Below are positions 35,186-46,395 of a DNA stretch of 64,000 nucleotides, piece after piece (the stretch's first letter is position 1; every line of letters starts with the position of its first letter). The DNA is from an uncultured Brachyspira sp. (GTDB lineage: Bacteria; Spirochaetota; Brachyspiria; Brachyspirales; Brachyspiraceae): positions 124,001 to 188,000 of the forward strand of contig NZ_CALXYQ010000001.1 in NCBI RefSeq assembly GCF_944393015.1. Reading direction: 5' to 3'. The position numbers were made by a program, and so were the translations under genes. The notes under the pieces were generated by a model. It was not told the DNA's origin and did not search any database. It saw nothing but the letters and a program-made list of their open reading frames with translations.

Positions 35186-38100
35186 AAGAACAGATATAAA
35201 AAAAATATTAGTGATTGGTTCAGGCCCTATTATTATAGGACAGGCTGCAGAATTTGATTATGCCGGTACTCAAGCATGTCAGTCTTTAAGAGAAGAAGGA
35301 TATGAAGTTGTACTTATAAATTCAAATCCTGCCACAATAATGACTGATGCCGCTATTGCTGATAAAGTATATATAGAACCTATAAATTTAAACTTTGCTA
35401 AGAGAATAATATATAAAGAAAGACCTGATGCAATATTGGGTTCTCTTGGAGGACAAACCGGTTTAAATTTGGTTGTTGAACTTGCTGAAAGCGGAATATT
35501 AGATGAATATAATGTTGAGATTTTAGGTACAGATTTGAATGCTATAAATTGTGCTGAGGACAGAGAACTTTTTAAAAATCTCATGAATGAAATCAATGAA
35601 CCTGTGCCTGAAAGTATAATAGTACATAGTGTTGAAGAAGCAATAGAATTTGCAAACAAAATAGGTTATCACTTGGTCGTTCGTCCTGCATATACATTAG
35701 GCGGAACAGGAGGCGGATTTGCACGCAATGAAAAAGAATTAATTGAAATATGCGAAACAGGTTTAAAAATAAGTCCGGTACATGAATGTTTGGTTGAAAA
35801 AAGTATTGCCGGATATAAAGAAATAGAATATGAAGTAATAAGAGATAATAATGATAATGCTATTGTTGTATGTAATATGGAGAATGTTGATCCTGTTGGA
35901 ATACATACAGGAGACAGTATAGTAGTTGCTCCTTGTCAGACTTTAAGCGATACTGAAAATCAAATGCTTAGAAATGTAAGTCTTAAAATAATAAGAGCTT
36001 TAAAAATATGCGGAGGCTGTAATGTACAATTAGCTTTAGACCCTGACAGTTTTAAATATTATATAATAGAAGTTAATCCTAGAGTATCACGTTCAAGTGC
36101 TTTGGCAAGTAAGGCTACAGGCTACCCTATTGCAAAAATAAGTGCCAAAATAGCTGTTGGTATGACTTTAGATGAAATACTTAATCCTATCACTAAAAAA
36201 AGTTTTGCATGTTTTGAGCCTTCCATTGATTATGTAGTTACAAAATTCCCAAGACTTCCATTCGATAAATTCCCTAATGCTGACAGACAATTAGGCACAC
36301 AGATGAAAGCTACAGGCGAAGTTATGAGTATAGGAAGAAATTTTGAAGAATCATTTTTGAAAGCTGTTCGTTCTCTTGAAATAAAATGCGATCATATAAT
36401 TCATAATGATGTTTCAGAATATACAACTAAAAAATTATGGGAGCGTATAGAATTAAGAGATGATTTAAGAATATTTATTATAGCTGAACTTATAAGACGT
36501 AAAGAAGATATAAATGATATAATAGAAATTACTCATATAGATAAATTCTTCTTAGACAAAATAAAAAACATAATAATATTAGAAGAAAAATTATATAAAA
36601 ATAAAATGGATATAGATGTTTTAAGAGAATGCAAAGAGAGAGGATTTTCTGACAGTTATATATCTAAAGTTTGGGAAGCTGAAGAAATTGATATATACAA
36701 ATTAAGACATGAAAATAATATAATACCTGTATATAAAATGGTTGATACTTGCGCAGGAGAATTTGAAAGCGAAACTCCTTATTTCTACTCTACTTATGAA
36801 AATGAAAATGAATCTTTTAAAAGCGGAAAAGAAAGCATAATAGTATTAGGTTCTGGCCCTATAAGAATTGGGCAAGGTGTGGAGTTTGATTATTCTACAG
36901 TTCATTCAGTTATGACTATAAGAGAGGCCGGATATGAAGCTATAGTAATAAATAATAATCCTGAAACTGTATCTACTGATTTTTCTATATCCGATAAACT
37001 TTATTTTGAACCATTAACTATAGAAGATGTTATGCATATAATAGAACTTGAAAAGCCTAAAGGAGTTATAGTACAATTCGGAGGACAAACTGCAATAAAT
37101 TTAGCTGAAAAATTAGTTATGCATGGAGTAAATATACTTGGCACTTCTTTGGAAAATATCAATAAAGCAGAAGACAGACATGAATTTGAAGAGATGTTAA
37201 AAACTCTTAATATACCTCAGCCTAAAGGCGAAACTGCCATAACAGTTGAAGAGGCTTTAGTAATAGCAAATGATATAGGATATCCTGTTCTAGTTCGTCC
37301 TAGTTATGTACTTGGAGGAAGAGCTATGGAGATAGTGGATAATGATGCATCTTTGAAAGTTTATATGGAAACTGCTGTAAAAGAAGTAAGCAATAAAGCT
37401 CCTATACTCATTGACAAATATGTTATAGGTAAGGAAATAGAAATTGATGCTATTGCTGACAGTGAAAATAATGTATTTATTCCGGGCATTATGGAGCATA
37501 TAGAAAGAGCAGGAATTCACTCCGGAGATTCTATAAGCGTATACCCTACTCAAACAATATCAAACAAAGTAAAAGAAACTATCATTGATTATGCAAAAAG
37601 AATAGGAATAGGATTTAATTTCATAGGGCTTTACAATATACAATTTATAGTTGATAAAAAAGACAATGTTTATGTGCTTGAAGTAAATCCTAGAAGCAGC
37701 CGAACAGTACCTTTCTTAAGCAAAATAACTAATGTTCCAATGGCTAATGTTGCCACTATGTGCATACTTGGTAAATCATTAAAAGAACAAGGATACAATA
37801 ATTTATATAAAGAAGAATCTGATAAAGTATTTGTTAAAGCTCCTGTATTTTCTTTCTCCAAATTAAGAAAAGTTGATACAATACTTGGCCCTGAAATGAA
37901 AAGTACAGGCGAGGCATTAGGTTTTGATATTAATTTTGAAAAGGCATTGTACAAAGCATTAATAGCGAGCGGATTAAGAATACCTTTACAAGGAAATGTA
38001 CTTCTCACTATTTCGGATAATCATAAAAATGAAATACTTGATTTGGCAAAAAGATTTTCTAATATAGGCTACGGAATATATGCTACAAAAGGAACTGCTA

Positions 38101-38375
38101 ATTTCTTGAGAGAAAAAGGACTTTATGTTAAAGAAGTATCAAAAATTTACGAAGAAGGTTTAGAAAATATAATAGATACAATAAGACTAGGCAAAGTTGA
38201 TTATGTTATAAATACAATAGAAAGCAATAGCCAAACACATTCAGACAGTTTGGAATTAAGAAGAGCTTCTGCTGAAAATAATATATCTTGTATTACATCA
38301 TTAGATACAGCTTATGCTTTGCTTAAAGTTATAGAATCTATGAATTTCACTATAATGGATTTATCTAATATTTAA
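35178..38375 (+). CDS. carB: Carbamoyl phosphate synthase large subunit
   Basis: 1065 residues forming the two homologous ATP-grasp halves (about 1-400 and 550-935), an oligomerisation domain between them, and a C-terminal MGS-like allosteric domain (about 940-1065). Motifs: [20 protein letters not shown] and [19 protein letters not shown] at the starts of the halves, [13 protein letters not shown] and [12 protein letters not shown] as ATP-grasp glycine loops, [16 protein letters not shown] and [13 protein letters not shown]. Start ATG 35178 is preferred to 35166 because GGAG lies 6 nt before it; it overlaps carA (ATGCCTAA). Length is typical. Ends at a bidirectional terminator shared with the convergent DAHP synthase gene. 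Confidence 0.97.
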   Translation: MPKRTDIKKILVIGSGPIIIGQAAEFDYAGTQACQSLREEGYEVVLINSNPATIMTDAAIADKVYIEPINLNFAKRIIYKERPDAILGSLGGQTGLNLVVELAESGILDEYNVEILGTDLNAINCAEDRELFKNLMNEINEPVPESIIVHSVEEAIEFANKIGYHLVVRPAYTLGGTGGGFARNEKELIEICETGLKISPVHECLVEKSIAGYKEIEYEVIRDNNDNAIVVCNMENVDPVGIHTGDSIVVAPCQTLSDTENQMLRNVSLKIIRALKICGGCNVQLALDPDSFKYYIIEVNPRVSRSSALASKATGYPIAKISAKIAVGMTLDEILNPITKKSFACFEPSIDYVVTKFPRLPFDKFPNADRQLGTQMKATGEVMSIGRNFEESFLKAVRSLEIKCDHIIHNDVSEYTTKKLWERIELRDDLRIFIIAELIRRKEDINDIIEITHIDKFFLDKIKNIIILEEKLYKNKMDIDVLRECKERGFSDSYISKVWEAEEIDIYKLRHENNIIPVYKMVDTCAGEFESETPYFYSTYENENESFKSGKESIIVLGSGPIRIGQGVEFDYSTVHSVMTIREAGYEAIVINNNPETVSTDFSISDKLYFEPLTIEDVMHIIELEKPKGVIVQFGGQTAINLAEKLVMHGVNILGTSLENINKAEDRHEFEEMLKTLNIPQPKGETAITVEEALVIANDIGYPVLVRPSYVLGGRAMEIVDNDASLKVYMETAVKEVSNKAPILIDKYVIGKEIEIDAIADSENNVFIPGIMEHIERAGIHSGDSISVYPTQTISNKVKETIIDYAKRIGIGFNFIGLYNIQFIVDKKDNVYVLEVNPRSSRTVPFLSKITNVPMANVATMCILGKSLKEQGYNNLYKEESDKVFVKAPVFSFSKLRKVDTILGPEMKSTGEALGFDINFEKALYKALIASGLRIPLQGNVLLTISDNHKNEILDLAKRFSNIGYGIYATKGTANFLREKGLYVKEVSKIYEEGLENIIDTIRLGKVDYVINTIESNSQTHSDSLELRRASAENNISCITSLDTAYALLKVIESMNFTIMDLSNI

Positions 38376-38382
38376 AAAATCA

Positions 38383-38427
38383 AAAACTATGTATTTGTTA
38401 TTATATTTATATCAAATACATAGTTTT
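38383..38427. terminator. Bidirectional terminator carB / DAHP synthase
   Basis: Fifteen-bp perfect stem AAAACTATGTATTTG (38383-38397) / CAAATACATAGTTTT (38413-38427), lying between two convergent genes. Confidence 0.88.
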
Positions 38428-38453
38428 AAAAATTTATTTTAAATAAAAATTAA

Positions 38454-39497
38454 TTACTTAGTATAAATCTTACCGCCATGACGTTCTTTTATTTTGCTTA
38501 CAGTATCAGCCATCATATTAACAGAAGCCATAATCTCTTCAAAAGTATCAGGTTTTATAGATTGAGCTCCATCGCATAAAGCATGTTCAGGATCATTATG
38601 AACTTCTATAATCATACCATCAGCACCTGCAGCAAGAGCAGCTAAAGTGAGAGGAAGTGCCATCCAAGCCTTACCGCTAGCATGTGAAGGATCGCCTATT
38701 ACAGGTAAGTGGCTCATTCTTTTTATCATAGGTATTGCAGAAACATCGAAAGTATTTCTAGTATAAGTTTCAAAAGTTCTTATACCTCTTTCGCATAATA
38801 CTACATTGCTGTTTCCTTTATCCAAAATATATTCGGCACTCATAAGCCATTCTTCCATAGTATTAGCTAAACCTCTTTTTAAAAGTATAGGCTTTTTTAA
38901 TTTTCCTACTTCTTTCAAAAGCTCGAAGTTCTGCATGTTTCTTGCACCTATTTGAATCATATCAACAGTATTTTCAAAATCTTCTAAATGTCTTATAGAT
39001 ACAATTTCACTTACAATTGGTATTCCTACTTCTTCTTTTGCAAGTTTTAATATTTTAAGTCCGTCAAGAGCTAAACCTTGGAAAGCATAAGGAGAAGTTC
39101 TAGGCTTGAAAGCTCCGCCTCTAAGTATTGAAGCTCCTGCTGCTTTTACGCTCTTAGCAATATTAATAACCTGCTCTTCACTTTCAACCGAACAAGGACC
39201 TGCTATTATTACAGGTTTTCCGGCTCCTACTTTTACTCCGCTTACATCAACAATAGTATCCTCTTTTTTGAAAGCTCTGTTAGCTCTTTTGAAAGGTTCT
39301 TGAACTTTTAAAACTCTAGCAACACCAGGTAAAGTAGCCATTAATTCTCTATCAACTTTTGAAGTATCTCCTACTATACCTATAACAGTACAGTCAACAC
39401 CTACTATTTTGTTAGTTCCTAATCCTGCTTCGATGAGTCTGTCTGTTATATTATTTATATATTCTTCTTTAGCATTTGGTTTCATTACAATAATCAT
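38454..39497 (-). CDS. aroF: 3-deoxy-7-phosphoheptulonate synthase (DAHP synthase)
   Basis: 347 residues. First enzyme of the shikimate pathway, condensing phosphoenolpyruvate and erythrose-4-phosphate. Residues 1-70 form the ferredoxin-like regulatory domain of type I-beta enzymes (MIIVMKPNAKEEYIN, LPGVARVLKV); residues 85-347 form the barrel, with AGPCSVESEEQ, GGAFKPRTSPYAFQG, LKRGLANTMEEW, and GDPSHASGKAW with metal-binding His. RBS AAGGAG precedes the ATG. It is not linked to pheA-aroK at 8.5-10.2 kb, so the pathway is dispersed. No T-box or riboswitch was seen upstream. Gene symbol aroF is used in the Bacillus/type I-beta sense. Confidence 0.93.
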   Translation of the reverse strand: MIIVMKPNAKEEYINNITDRLIEAGLGTNKIVGVDCTVIGIVGDTSKVDRELMATLPGVARVLKVQEPFKRANRAFKKEDTIVDVSGVKVGAGKPVIIAGPCSVESEEQVINIAKSVKAAGASILRGGAFKPRTSPYAFQGLALDGLKILKLAKEEVGIPIVSEIVSIRHLEDFENTVDMIQIGARNMQNFELLKEVGKLKKPILLKRGLANTMEEWLMSAEYILDKGNSNVVLCERGIRTFETYTRNTFDVSAIPMIKRMSHLPVIGDPSHASGKAWMALPLTLAALAAGADGMIIEVHNDPEHALCDGAQSIKPDTFEEIMASVNMMADTVSKIKERHGGKIYTK

Positions 39498-39611
39498 AGT
39501 AATTATCTCCTTAAAAATTAAAATATTATGTTAATTATGATTGCTTTATCTTAATAGTTTTCTTATAATTAAAAAATTAATTTATTATGTATTTATTTTT
39601 TATTGTTGTGA

Positions 39612-39752
39612 AAAATAGAATATACTGGCGCCTTAAACGCCAAAAAAGCTAAAGAAAAATGGGAAGCAAAAAGAGTTGCTTATGATAGAGTTAATAAAAA
39701 TCTTATCTTTCATAGTAATATATTATATATAAAAATTGATAAATGTCAATAA
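39612..39752 (+). pseudogene. Possible gene remnant, 46 codons
   Basis: Just after a TGA there is an open stretch whose first half looks coding: TGALNAKKAKEKWEAKRVAY, with Lys/Glu/Ala codons unlike the surrounding AT-rich sequence. It has no start codon, no RBS, and decays into AT-rich codons before TAA. A TGGCG/CGCCA hairpin overlaps its start (39627-39643). It may be a fragment of a Lys-rich protein left by deletion. This and AT-rich DNA are all that the 372-bp gap 39498-39869 holds. Confidence 0.3.
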
Positions 39753-39869
39753 AAAATATATATAATTAACTATATAATAAGAATTATTAAATAAATTCAT
39801 TGATTTTATTGTAAAATATTATAGAATAAGCAGAGGTATATCTAAAATAATTTTTAAGGCGGTAATTTT

Positions 39870-42431
39870 ATGAAATTAAATAAATATATGGTTTCACCAT
39901 CGGTTCCAAAAGAATTAGAGCCACTTATAGAAATTACTAAAAACTTTTGGTGGTGTTGGAACCAGAAAGCAGTAACTTTATTAAGAACAATAGATATTGA
40001 TAATTGGGACAAAAGAGATCATAACCCTATAAGAGTATTAGGAGAATCTCTTCAGGAACGTTTTGATGCTATGCTTCAAGATGATGCAGCTATGATGAAT
40101 TTAGCTGAAGTTTATGATGAGTTTAAAACTTATATGAAGCAGGAAACTTGGTATAATAGCTTAGATGAAAGTCAAAAAACTCCTAATGAAAAAATAGCTT
40201 ATTTCTCTTTTGAATATGGTTTGCATGAATCTTTGCCTAACTATTCAGGAGGTCTTGGTATATTATCAGGAGACCATTTGAAATCTGCTAGTGATTTAGG
40301 TTTGCCTTTGGTAGCAGTTGGACTTTTATATAGAAAAGGATATTTCAGACAATATTTAAATGCTGATGGCTGGCAGCAGGAATATGATATAGAAAATGAT
40401 TTCTTTAACTTAGCTTTAGAAAAAGTTTTAGATAAAAACGGCGAAACTATGAAAGTAGATGTTGATCTTCCTGGAAGAAAAGTTTATGCTCAAATTTGGA
40501 AAGCTAATGTAGGAAGAATAGAGCTTTACTATTTAGATGCTAACATAGAAGAAAACAGTGTTGAAGATAGAGATATTACTGCTCAGCTTTACGGCGGTAA
40601 CTTAGAAACTAGAATACAGCAGGAAATATTACTTGGTATAGGTGGTGTTAAAGCTTTAGAAAAATTAGGAATTAAACCTACTATATACCATATGAATGAA
40701 GGACACAGTGCTTTTCTTTCTTTAGAGAGAATAAGACAATTAATGGAAAATAATCATTTAGATAAAAATACAGCAAGAGAAGTTGTATTTAGCTCTAATA
40801 TATTTACAACTCACACTCCTGTACCTGCTGGTAATGATATATTCCCTATAGATATGGTTCAAAAATATTTCGCAGATTATGTTAAACATATAGATATGTC
40901 TATGGATGAATTCATAAGACTTGGAAGAATCAATCCAGATGATCAAAAAGAAAGTTTCTGTATGACAGTACTTGCTCTTAACCTTTCTGCTGAAAATAAC
41001 GGTGTTAGTGAGCTTCATGGACATGTATCAAGAGCTATGTGGAAAGATATTTGGAAAGGTGTTCCTGTTAATGAGCTTCCTATAGATTCTATTACTAATG
41101 GTATTCACACTTTAAGCTGGATATCTTTTGATATGCAGAACTTACTTGACAGATATTTAGGACATCGTTGGAGAACTAAACCTTTAGAATATGAAATTTG
41201 GGAAAGAGTTCAAAAAATACCTGAAGCAGAACTTTGGAGAACTCATGAAAGAAGAAAAGAAAGACTTATTGATTTCTGCAGAGAAAGATTAAAAACTCAA
41301 ATAACAAATAGAGGATTCACAAAAAGCGAAATAGAACATGCTGATCAAATACTTTCTCCTGAAGCTTTAACAATAGGTTTTGCTAGAAGATTTGCTACTT
41401 ATAAAAGAGGTACATTGCTTTTCAGAGATTTAGAAAGATTAAAGAAAATCGTTACTAATTCTGAAAGACCTGTGCAAATCATATTTGCTGGTAAAGCTCA
41501 CCCACATGATAATGGCGGTAAAGAATTAATAAGAAATATTGCTGAAATATGCAGAAGAGAAGATTTCAGAGATCATATAGTATTTATAGAAGACTATGAC
41601 ATCAATGTTGCTAGATACATGGTACAAGGTGTTGATGTATGGCTTAATAACCCTAGAAGACCTTTAGAAGCAAGCGGTACAAGCGGTATGAAAGTTCCGC
41701 CAAATGGAGGTTTAAACTTCAGTGTATTAGACGGATGGTGGGATGAAGCTTATGATGGTCAAAATGGATGGCCTATCGGTAACAGAGAAGAGTACACTGA
41801 CTTAGAATATCAAGATGAAGTTGAAAGTAAAGCTCTTTATAATGTTTTAGAAAATGAGATTATACCTCTATTCTATGAAAGAGGAAGAGATAATATACCT
41901 AGACAATGGGTTGCTGCTATGAAATGGAGTATGCAAACTGTTTGTCCAGTATTCTCTACTAATAGAATGGTTGCTGATTACTTCCATAAATTCTATAACA
42001 ATGCAAGCAAAAGATATTTCAATATGACTGAAAATGAATTTGCTAAAGCTAAAGAATTAAAAGCTTGGAAACAAGATATCGCTTCAAAATGGTCAAAAGT
42101 TCTTATTGAAAACACAATTTCTGAAATGCCTTCAAGAAATTTAAAAGTTGGAAGCAAATTTGAAGTTAAAACTATAGTTAATCTTGGAGATATAGCTCCT
42201 GATTCTGTAAGAGTAGAACTTTACCATGGTAAGTTAAGCATGAAAGAAGAAATCATAGATCCTATCACAGTAGAAATGAAGCATTCTGCTGATTTAGGAA
42301 ACGGAAGACATTCTTTCTCAGGAACTTTGGAATGTACTAACAGCGGACAAAGCGGTTATGCTATAAGAATGTATCCATATCATAAAGATTTAAGCTATAA
42401 ATTTGATATGAAACTTATTATATGGAGCTAA
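39870..42431 (+). CDS. glgP: Alpha-glucan (glycogen) phosphorylase
   Basis: 853 residues of the alpha-glucan family phosphorylase (GT35, short non-classical type with an N-terminal DUF3417-like segment of about 100 residues). It releases glucose-1-phosphate from glycogen or maltodextrin. Seen: FWWCWNQKAVTLL start, YFSFEYGLHESLPNYSGGLGILSGDH, TTHTPVPAGNDIF, ITNGIHTLSWIS, and the pyridoxal-phosphate lysine in EASGTSGMKVPPNGGLN. RBS AAGGCGG precedes the ATG. Monocistronic, with its own terminator. No glycogen synthesis genes are nearby. Confidence 0.94.
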   Translation: MKLNKYMVSPSVPKELEPLIEITKNFWWCWNQKAVTLLRTIDIDNWDKRDHNPIRVLGESLQERFDAMLQDDAAMMNLAEVYDEFKTYMKQETWYNSLDESQKTPNEKIAYFSFEYGLHESLPNYSGGLGILSGDHLKSASDLGLPLVAVGLLYRKGYFRQYLNADGWQQEYDIENDFFNLALEKVLDKNGETMKVDVDLPGRKVYAQIWKANVGRIELYYLDANIEENSVEDRDITAQLYGGNLETRIQQEILLGIGGVKALEKLGIKPTIYHMNEGHSAFLSLERIRQLMENNHLDKNTAREVVFSSNIFTTHTPVPAGNDIFPIDMVQKYFADYVKHIDMSMDEFIRLGRINPDDQKESFCMTVLALNLSAENNGVSELHGHVSRAMWKDIWKGVPVNELPIDSITNGIHTLSWISFDMQNLLDRYLGHRWRTKPLEYEIWERVQKIPEAELWRTHERRKERLIDFCRERLKTQITNRGFTKSEIEHADQILSPEALTIGFARRFATYKRGTLLFRDLERLKKIVTNSERPVQIIFAGKAHPHDNGGKELIRNIAEICRREDFRDHIVFIEDYDINVARYMVQGVDVWLNNPRRPLEASGTSGMKVPPNGGLNFSVLDGWWDEAYDGQNGWPIGNREEYTDLEYQDEVESKALYNVLENEIIPLFYERGRDNIPRQWVAAMKWSMQTVCPVFSTNRMVADYFHKFYNNASKRYFNMTENEFAKAKELKAWKQDIASKWSKVLIENTISEMPSRNLKVGSKFEVKTIVNLGDIAPDSVRVELYHGKLSMKEEIIDPITVEMKHSADLGNGRHSFSGTLECTNSGQSGYAIRMYPYHKDLSYKFDMKLIIWS

Positions 42432-42456
42432 TATCTAATTAAATAGAATAAAAATT

Positions 42457-42490
42457 AAAAGGCCTTCACATTTTAGTGAAGGTCTTTTTT
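42457..42490. terminator. Terminator of glgP (usable from both sides)
   Basis: Stem CCTTCAC / GTGAAGG within AAAAGGCCTTCAC ... GTGAAGGTCTTTTTT, loop ATTTTA. It lies between glgP and the convergent LysM gene. Confidence 0.9.
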
Positions 42491-42498
42491 ATTATGAA

Positions 42499-43077
42499 TT
42501 AATTATCTTCTGTTTTAATAATAAAAGGATAATCATTATACATATTAGTTGTTAAATCCATTCTTGTTTTAAATGGTATATATTCAAGTTTAGGTTCATA
42601 ATTCCAATATCTAGTTTCCCCTCTTATACTAGGTATAAAAAGTCTTAATCCTATTGGTAGAGAAGTAGTATCATTTATTATATCTTTATTATGGAGATAT
42701 ATAATACGCCAAAAATTTCTCTCTCCATATATAAATGGATATGATGATATTTTTAATAATGTATCTCCTGCCTGTACTCTATAATATCTAGGAAGTACAT
42801 CCATTGTTATATCATATCCTCTATCTCTATACTTTGAAAAATCTATATCATTAGTTATTATTAATACACTATTATTAGTACTTATTAATTTATCATTAGT
42901 TATAACTGATGTATTTTCATTTGTTAATTCTTCTATAGTTTGAATATCACCTTTTTTTTCAGCCTCATCTAAAATTTTATTTTTTATATAAATTTTTATT
43001 GGGGTTTCTTCTATAAATAATGGAGTGGACATTACTATACTGCAAAAAAGAAATATCAAAATTATGATTTTTTTCAT
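42499..43077 (-). CDS. Exported LysM-domain protein
   Basis: 192 residues. A signal peptide (MKKIIILIFLFCSIVMS) is followed by an Asn/Thr-rich linker (TNENTSVITNDKLISTNNS) and a LysM domain at about 100-150 (YRVQAGDTLLKISSYPFIYG, then NFWRIIYLHNKDIIND and LPIGLRLFIPS). LysM binds peptidoglycan, so this protein is likely held at the periplasmic cell wall. The inserted FIYGERNF stretch before the helix is the variant often seen in spirochaete LysM proteins (inference). It is convergent with glgP, sharing the terminator. No catalytic domain is attached. Confidence 0.85.
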   Translation of the reverse strand: MKKIIILIFLFCSIVMSTPLFIEETPIKIYIKNKILDEAEKKGDIQTIEELTNENTSVITNDKLISTNNSVLIITNDIDFSKYRDRGYDITMDVLPRYYRVQAGDTLLKISSYPFIYGERNFWRIIYLHNKDIINDTTSLPIGLRLFIPSIRGETRYWNYEPKLEYIPFKTRMDLTTNMYNDYPFIIKTEDN

Positions 43078-43241
43078 ATTATAATAATATTAATTATTTT
43101 AAATATAATGGTAATTTTTATCGTTAAAATATTTTTTATTTTTAATTAAAATGAATATTTTTATATAAAATTTCTATTTTACTATTTTTATATTGATTTT
43201 AGAAAATAATTTTACTATAATAAAAACAATTAGGATTATTT

Positions 43242-44494
43242 ATGAAATACTTTTTACATGTTGCTTTCTTCTTATGTTTGCATATTCCATATTTATATTC
43301 ACAAGATATAAATACTGAATATAATCAATTTATAACTAAATATTTTCAAATGAATAATAAATATAATCAAGGCTATATCGATTATATTTCTAATAACAAA
43401 TATATAATAAATTTTTTTAATAATGCCAAAAACTTTATAGAAAATATAAATCCGCAATTTTGGAAAGATGTACTTAACAATCCAAAATTAATAGAAAAAT
43501 ATCCTGAATCTCCTAATACAATACTTTTGATGTCAAGTATCGAATTTTTATATGATATTTATAATTTTAATATGTCAGTTGGATATGCAATAGAACAGAA
43601 AATTAAAAGAAAAATACAGTTCAATGCTGCTTCAGGAGATAATTATGGATTAATAATTCCTTTACATTTTCCATTAGGTACTGTAGGTATTGGAGCATAC
43701 TTAAATTTTCAGCTTGAAGATACAAAATCTTCATTAAGTTATGATAATGATTTTGCAGACTAATAAATTCTATAGATAAAGTACCATTTCCATATATTGA
43801 AGTTTTTGGTTCTATTAATTGCTGGACTGCTCCTATGTCCATAGGATTAAGATTTGCATTTATGCCAGGTTACAGCGAATTTTATAATCTTTTTGTTAAA
43901 GATACAAAAATAGAAACATTCGGATTACATAGCGGTATGGACTTAAAATTCTATATTTATAGAGATAAATATTTTTTTGTTGATGCCAGAGCAGATTTCA
44001 ATTTTGATTATGGAAAATTCAATATGGCTTTCATGAATGATAGGTATGTATTTCAGATGCATAATTCCGCAAACAGCACATATACAGGAGCATACTTTGG
44101 AACATCAGCCGACATAAAAAGTAAATGGATAAGTTTTGCTTTAACTCCAAAATTAGTTGGAGGATTAAAATTAAGAGATAAAGTTCCATATATAGATTAT
44201 TTTGCAATATACGGATTTATTGGAGTTGATTTAGTATATAGTTTTGTAGATTCTGATTCTGAATTTGGTATAAATACTGTTACAGAAAATATTAATAATC
44301 AAACTTATGAATTTAATACAAGTATGCCTAAAATATCAATAAAAGATAATTATTTCAGTTATGATATAAGAGTTGGTGCAACTATTGATATATTTTACCA
44401 ATCTTTATCATTTGAATATTCTATATTTTCAAAAAGTTTTTCAGTTATGTTTGTACCATTTGTGTATAGATTTGCTGGAGAACCAAAATTATAA
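43242..44494 (+). pseudogene. Outer-membrane barrel-like protein, broken by a frameshift
   Basis: Two frames belong to one gene. The first (43242-43763) has a good RBS (AGGA) and signal peptide MKYFLHVAFFLCLHIPYLYS, and stops at TAA just after SLSYDNDFAD. The second frame continues from there without a break (INSIDKVPFPYIEVFGSI...) to 44494, but its first ATG (43835) has no RBS. Restoring one base near 43760 gives DFAD-L-INSID and a protein of about 417 residues ending in strands typical of outer-membrane barrels (YDIRVGATIDIF, SFEYSIFSKSFSVMF). The function of the intact form is unknown. Either a recent mutation or a sequencing error in an A/T run. Confidence 0.75.
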
Positions 44495-44507
44495 AGGAGT
44501 CTAATTT

Positions 44508-45257
44508 ATGAAAATAAAAAGTTTTATCATTCTTATAACTATTATTTTAATTTTTATTGTATCTTGTAATATTTAATATTTAAGTCCTGATAATGCATTA
44601 GAAGAAGCAAATAAAATCAATTTTTTTGTATACCAAATTCATTTACCATATACTAGCGGAGGAGGAACTTTTCAATGCCCTGTAATATACGATGCTATAG
44701 ATAGAAGCGGAGGAAGCAGATTAGGAATTAGAGGAATTATAGATAAAACTACAATATTGAGTATAGCAGAATGCCTAAGAAAGCAGCCTGATAAGCATGT
44801 ATTTTTGTATGCAGAAAATGTTATTTTTGAAGGAAATGGGAAGAAATGGCCTAATGAAAGTTTTATGAATGTAAAAAATCTTACAGGTGTTTATTTTCCA
44901 GCTGATATGGAGGCTATAGGAAATAATGCTTTTGATAACTGCACATCTCTTGAAGCTATAGTTTTAGGTACTAATTTTAAAACTATGTATCCTAGTATGC
45001 TTGCTGGTGTAAAAAATCTTAAGCATGTTGTGTATTATGGTACAAGATTAGATTTTACAGGTGCTAATAATGGAGATGCTTGGAAAGGAATAGATCAAAA
45101 ACAAATGACATTATATTTGGGAAATTTTGACGGATATAAAGAAATTATATCAGGAGGAAAAAAATATACTACTACAAATTGGGCTAGATATACTTGGAAA
45201 AAAGTTTATTATAAAGGCGAATTTAGTATAGAAGATATCATAGAAGTATTAGAATAA
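44508..45257 (+). pseudogene. LRR-type lipoprotein broken by an in-frame TAA
   Basis: RBS AAAGGAG precedes ATG 44508. The frame encodes signal peptide MKIKSFIILITIILIFI with lipobox IVSC (Cys20), then stops at TAA (44574-44576, codon 23), and continues in the same frame without another stop to 45257. The remainder has a conserved start YLSPDNALEEANK and a BspA/LRR_5-like repeat (LTGVYFPADMEAIGNNAFDN, CTSLEAIVLGTNFKTM). If the TAA were one sense codon, the product would be a 249-residue surface lipoprotein. A TTG at 44757 lacks an RBS. TAA is one C-to-T change from CAA (Gln). Confidence 0.75.
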
Positions 45258-45366
45258 CTATTAACCTATAATAAATATATAAAAACTTATATATCAATAA
45301 TAAATATTGACTTTTAATATTATAAAGTGTATTATGTAAATAAATTTTGCAAGGAGTATTATTATT

Positions 45367-46323
45367 ATTAGAAATGTTCTTATCACTGCTGCAGCTATTC
45401 TATCATTGGTATTAATGATAGGATGCCAAAAAAGCAATAATCTAAATTATATTTTTGCTACAGGCGGAACAAGCGGTACATACTATTCATTCGGAGGAAG
45501 CATAGCTAGTATATGGAATGCTAATATAGAAGGAATGAATGTTACTGCTCAATCAACAGGAGCTTCTGCTGAGAATTTAAGACTTCTTAACAGACATGAA
45601 GCTGATTTAGCATTTGTACAAAACGATGTTATGGACTATGCATATAATGGTACAGACATCTTTGCCGGAGAAATATTAACTAATTTCTCTGCTGTTCTTA
45701 CTTTATACCCTGAAATAGTACAAATCGCAGCTACAAAAGAAAGTGGAATAAAATCAATAGCTGATATGAAAGGAAAAAGAATATCAGTAGGAGATGCTGG
45801 AAGCGGTGTTGAATTTAATGCCAAACAAATATTAGAAGCTTATGGATTAACTTTCGATGATATAAATAAATAAAATCTTTCTTTTAAAGAGTCAAGTGAC
45901 GGATTACAAAATGGTACTTTAGATGCTTGTTTCATAGTTGCTGGAATACCTAATGCCGCTTTACAAGAATTATCTTTATCAAAAGATATAGTTTTGGTTT
46001 CTTTAGATAAAACTCAATTAGATGAAATTTTAAATCAATATAAATATTATACAGAAGTTACAATACCTGCTAATACATATAATAATGTTACTACAGATAC
46101 TAGAGCAATAGTAGTAAAAGCAACTATCGCAGTTAATAATAATATACCTGAAGATGTTGTTTATAATTTAGTAAAAACTTTATTTGATAAAAAAGCTGAT
46201 TTAGCAACTGCTCATGCTAAAGGCGAAGAATTAAATATTGAAGAAGCTTACAAAGGAATATCTATACCATTCCATCCAGGTGCTTTAAAATATTACGAAG
46301 AATTGGGATATAATGTACAATAA
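45367..46323 (+). pseudogene. TAXI-type TRAP transporter substrate-binding protein, broken
   Basis: The frame reads RNVLITAAAILSLVLMIGC (lipoprotein signal), then FATGGTSGTYYSFGGSIAS, the start of TAXI family binding proteins, and continues with NRHEADLAFVQNDVMDYA, ITAATKESGI-like and FIVAGIPNAALQE to PFHPGALKYYEELGY. Two faults: an in-frame TAA at 45871-45873 (after DDINK, before NLSFKESSDGLQNG), and no ATG/GTG/TTG at the expected start; AAGGAG (45351-45356) is followed by ATT codons (45364, 45367). Both halves are otherwise well kept, so decay is recent. With DUF1850 and the fused permease downstream it forms a complete TAXI-TRAP operon. Confidence 0.8.
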
Positions 46324-46337
46324 TTACAAATAATATA

Positions 46338-46378
46338 AGTGTATTCATTGTTTATATTAATTAAATAATGAATACACT
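46338..46378 (+). other. Intercistronic hairpin
   Basis: AGTGTATTCAT (46338-46348) / ATGAATACACT (46368-46378), an 11-bp perfect stem without a U-tail, between the binding protein and DUF1850 genes. It may protect or set the level of the upstream message, as often seen after binding-protein genes. Confidence 0.5.
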
Positions 46379-46395
46379 AATAATTATTCTGATAT

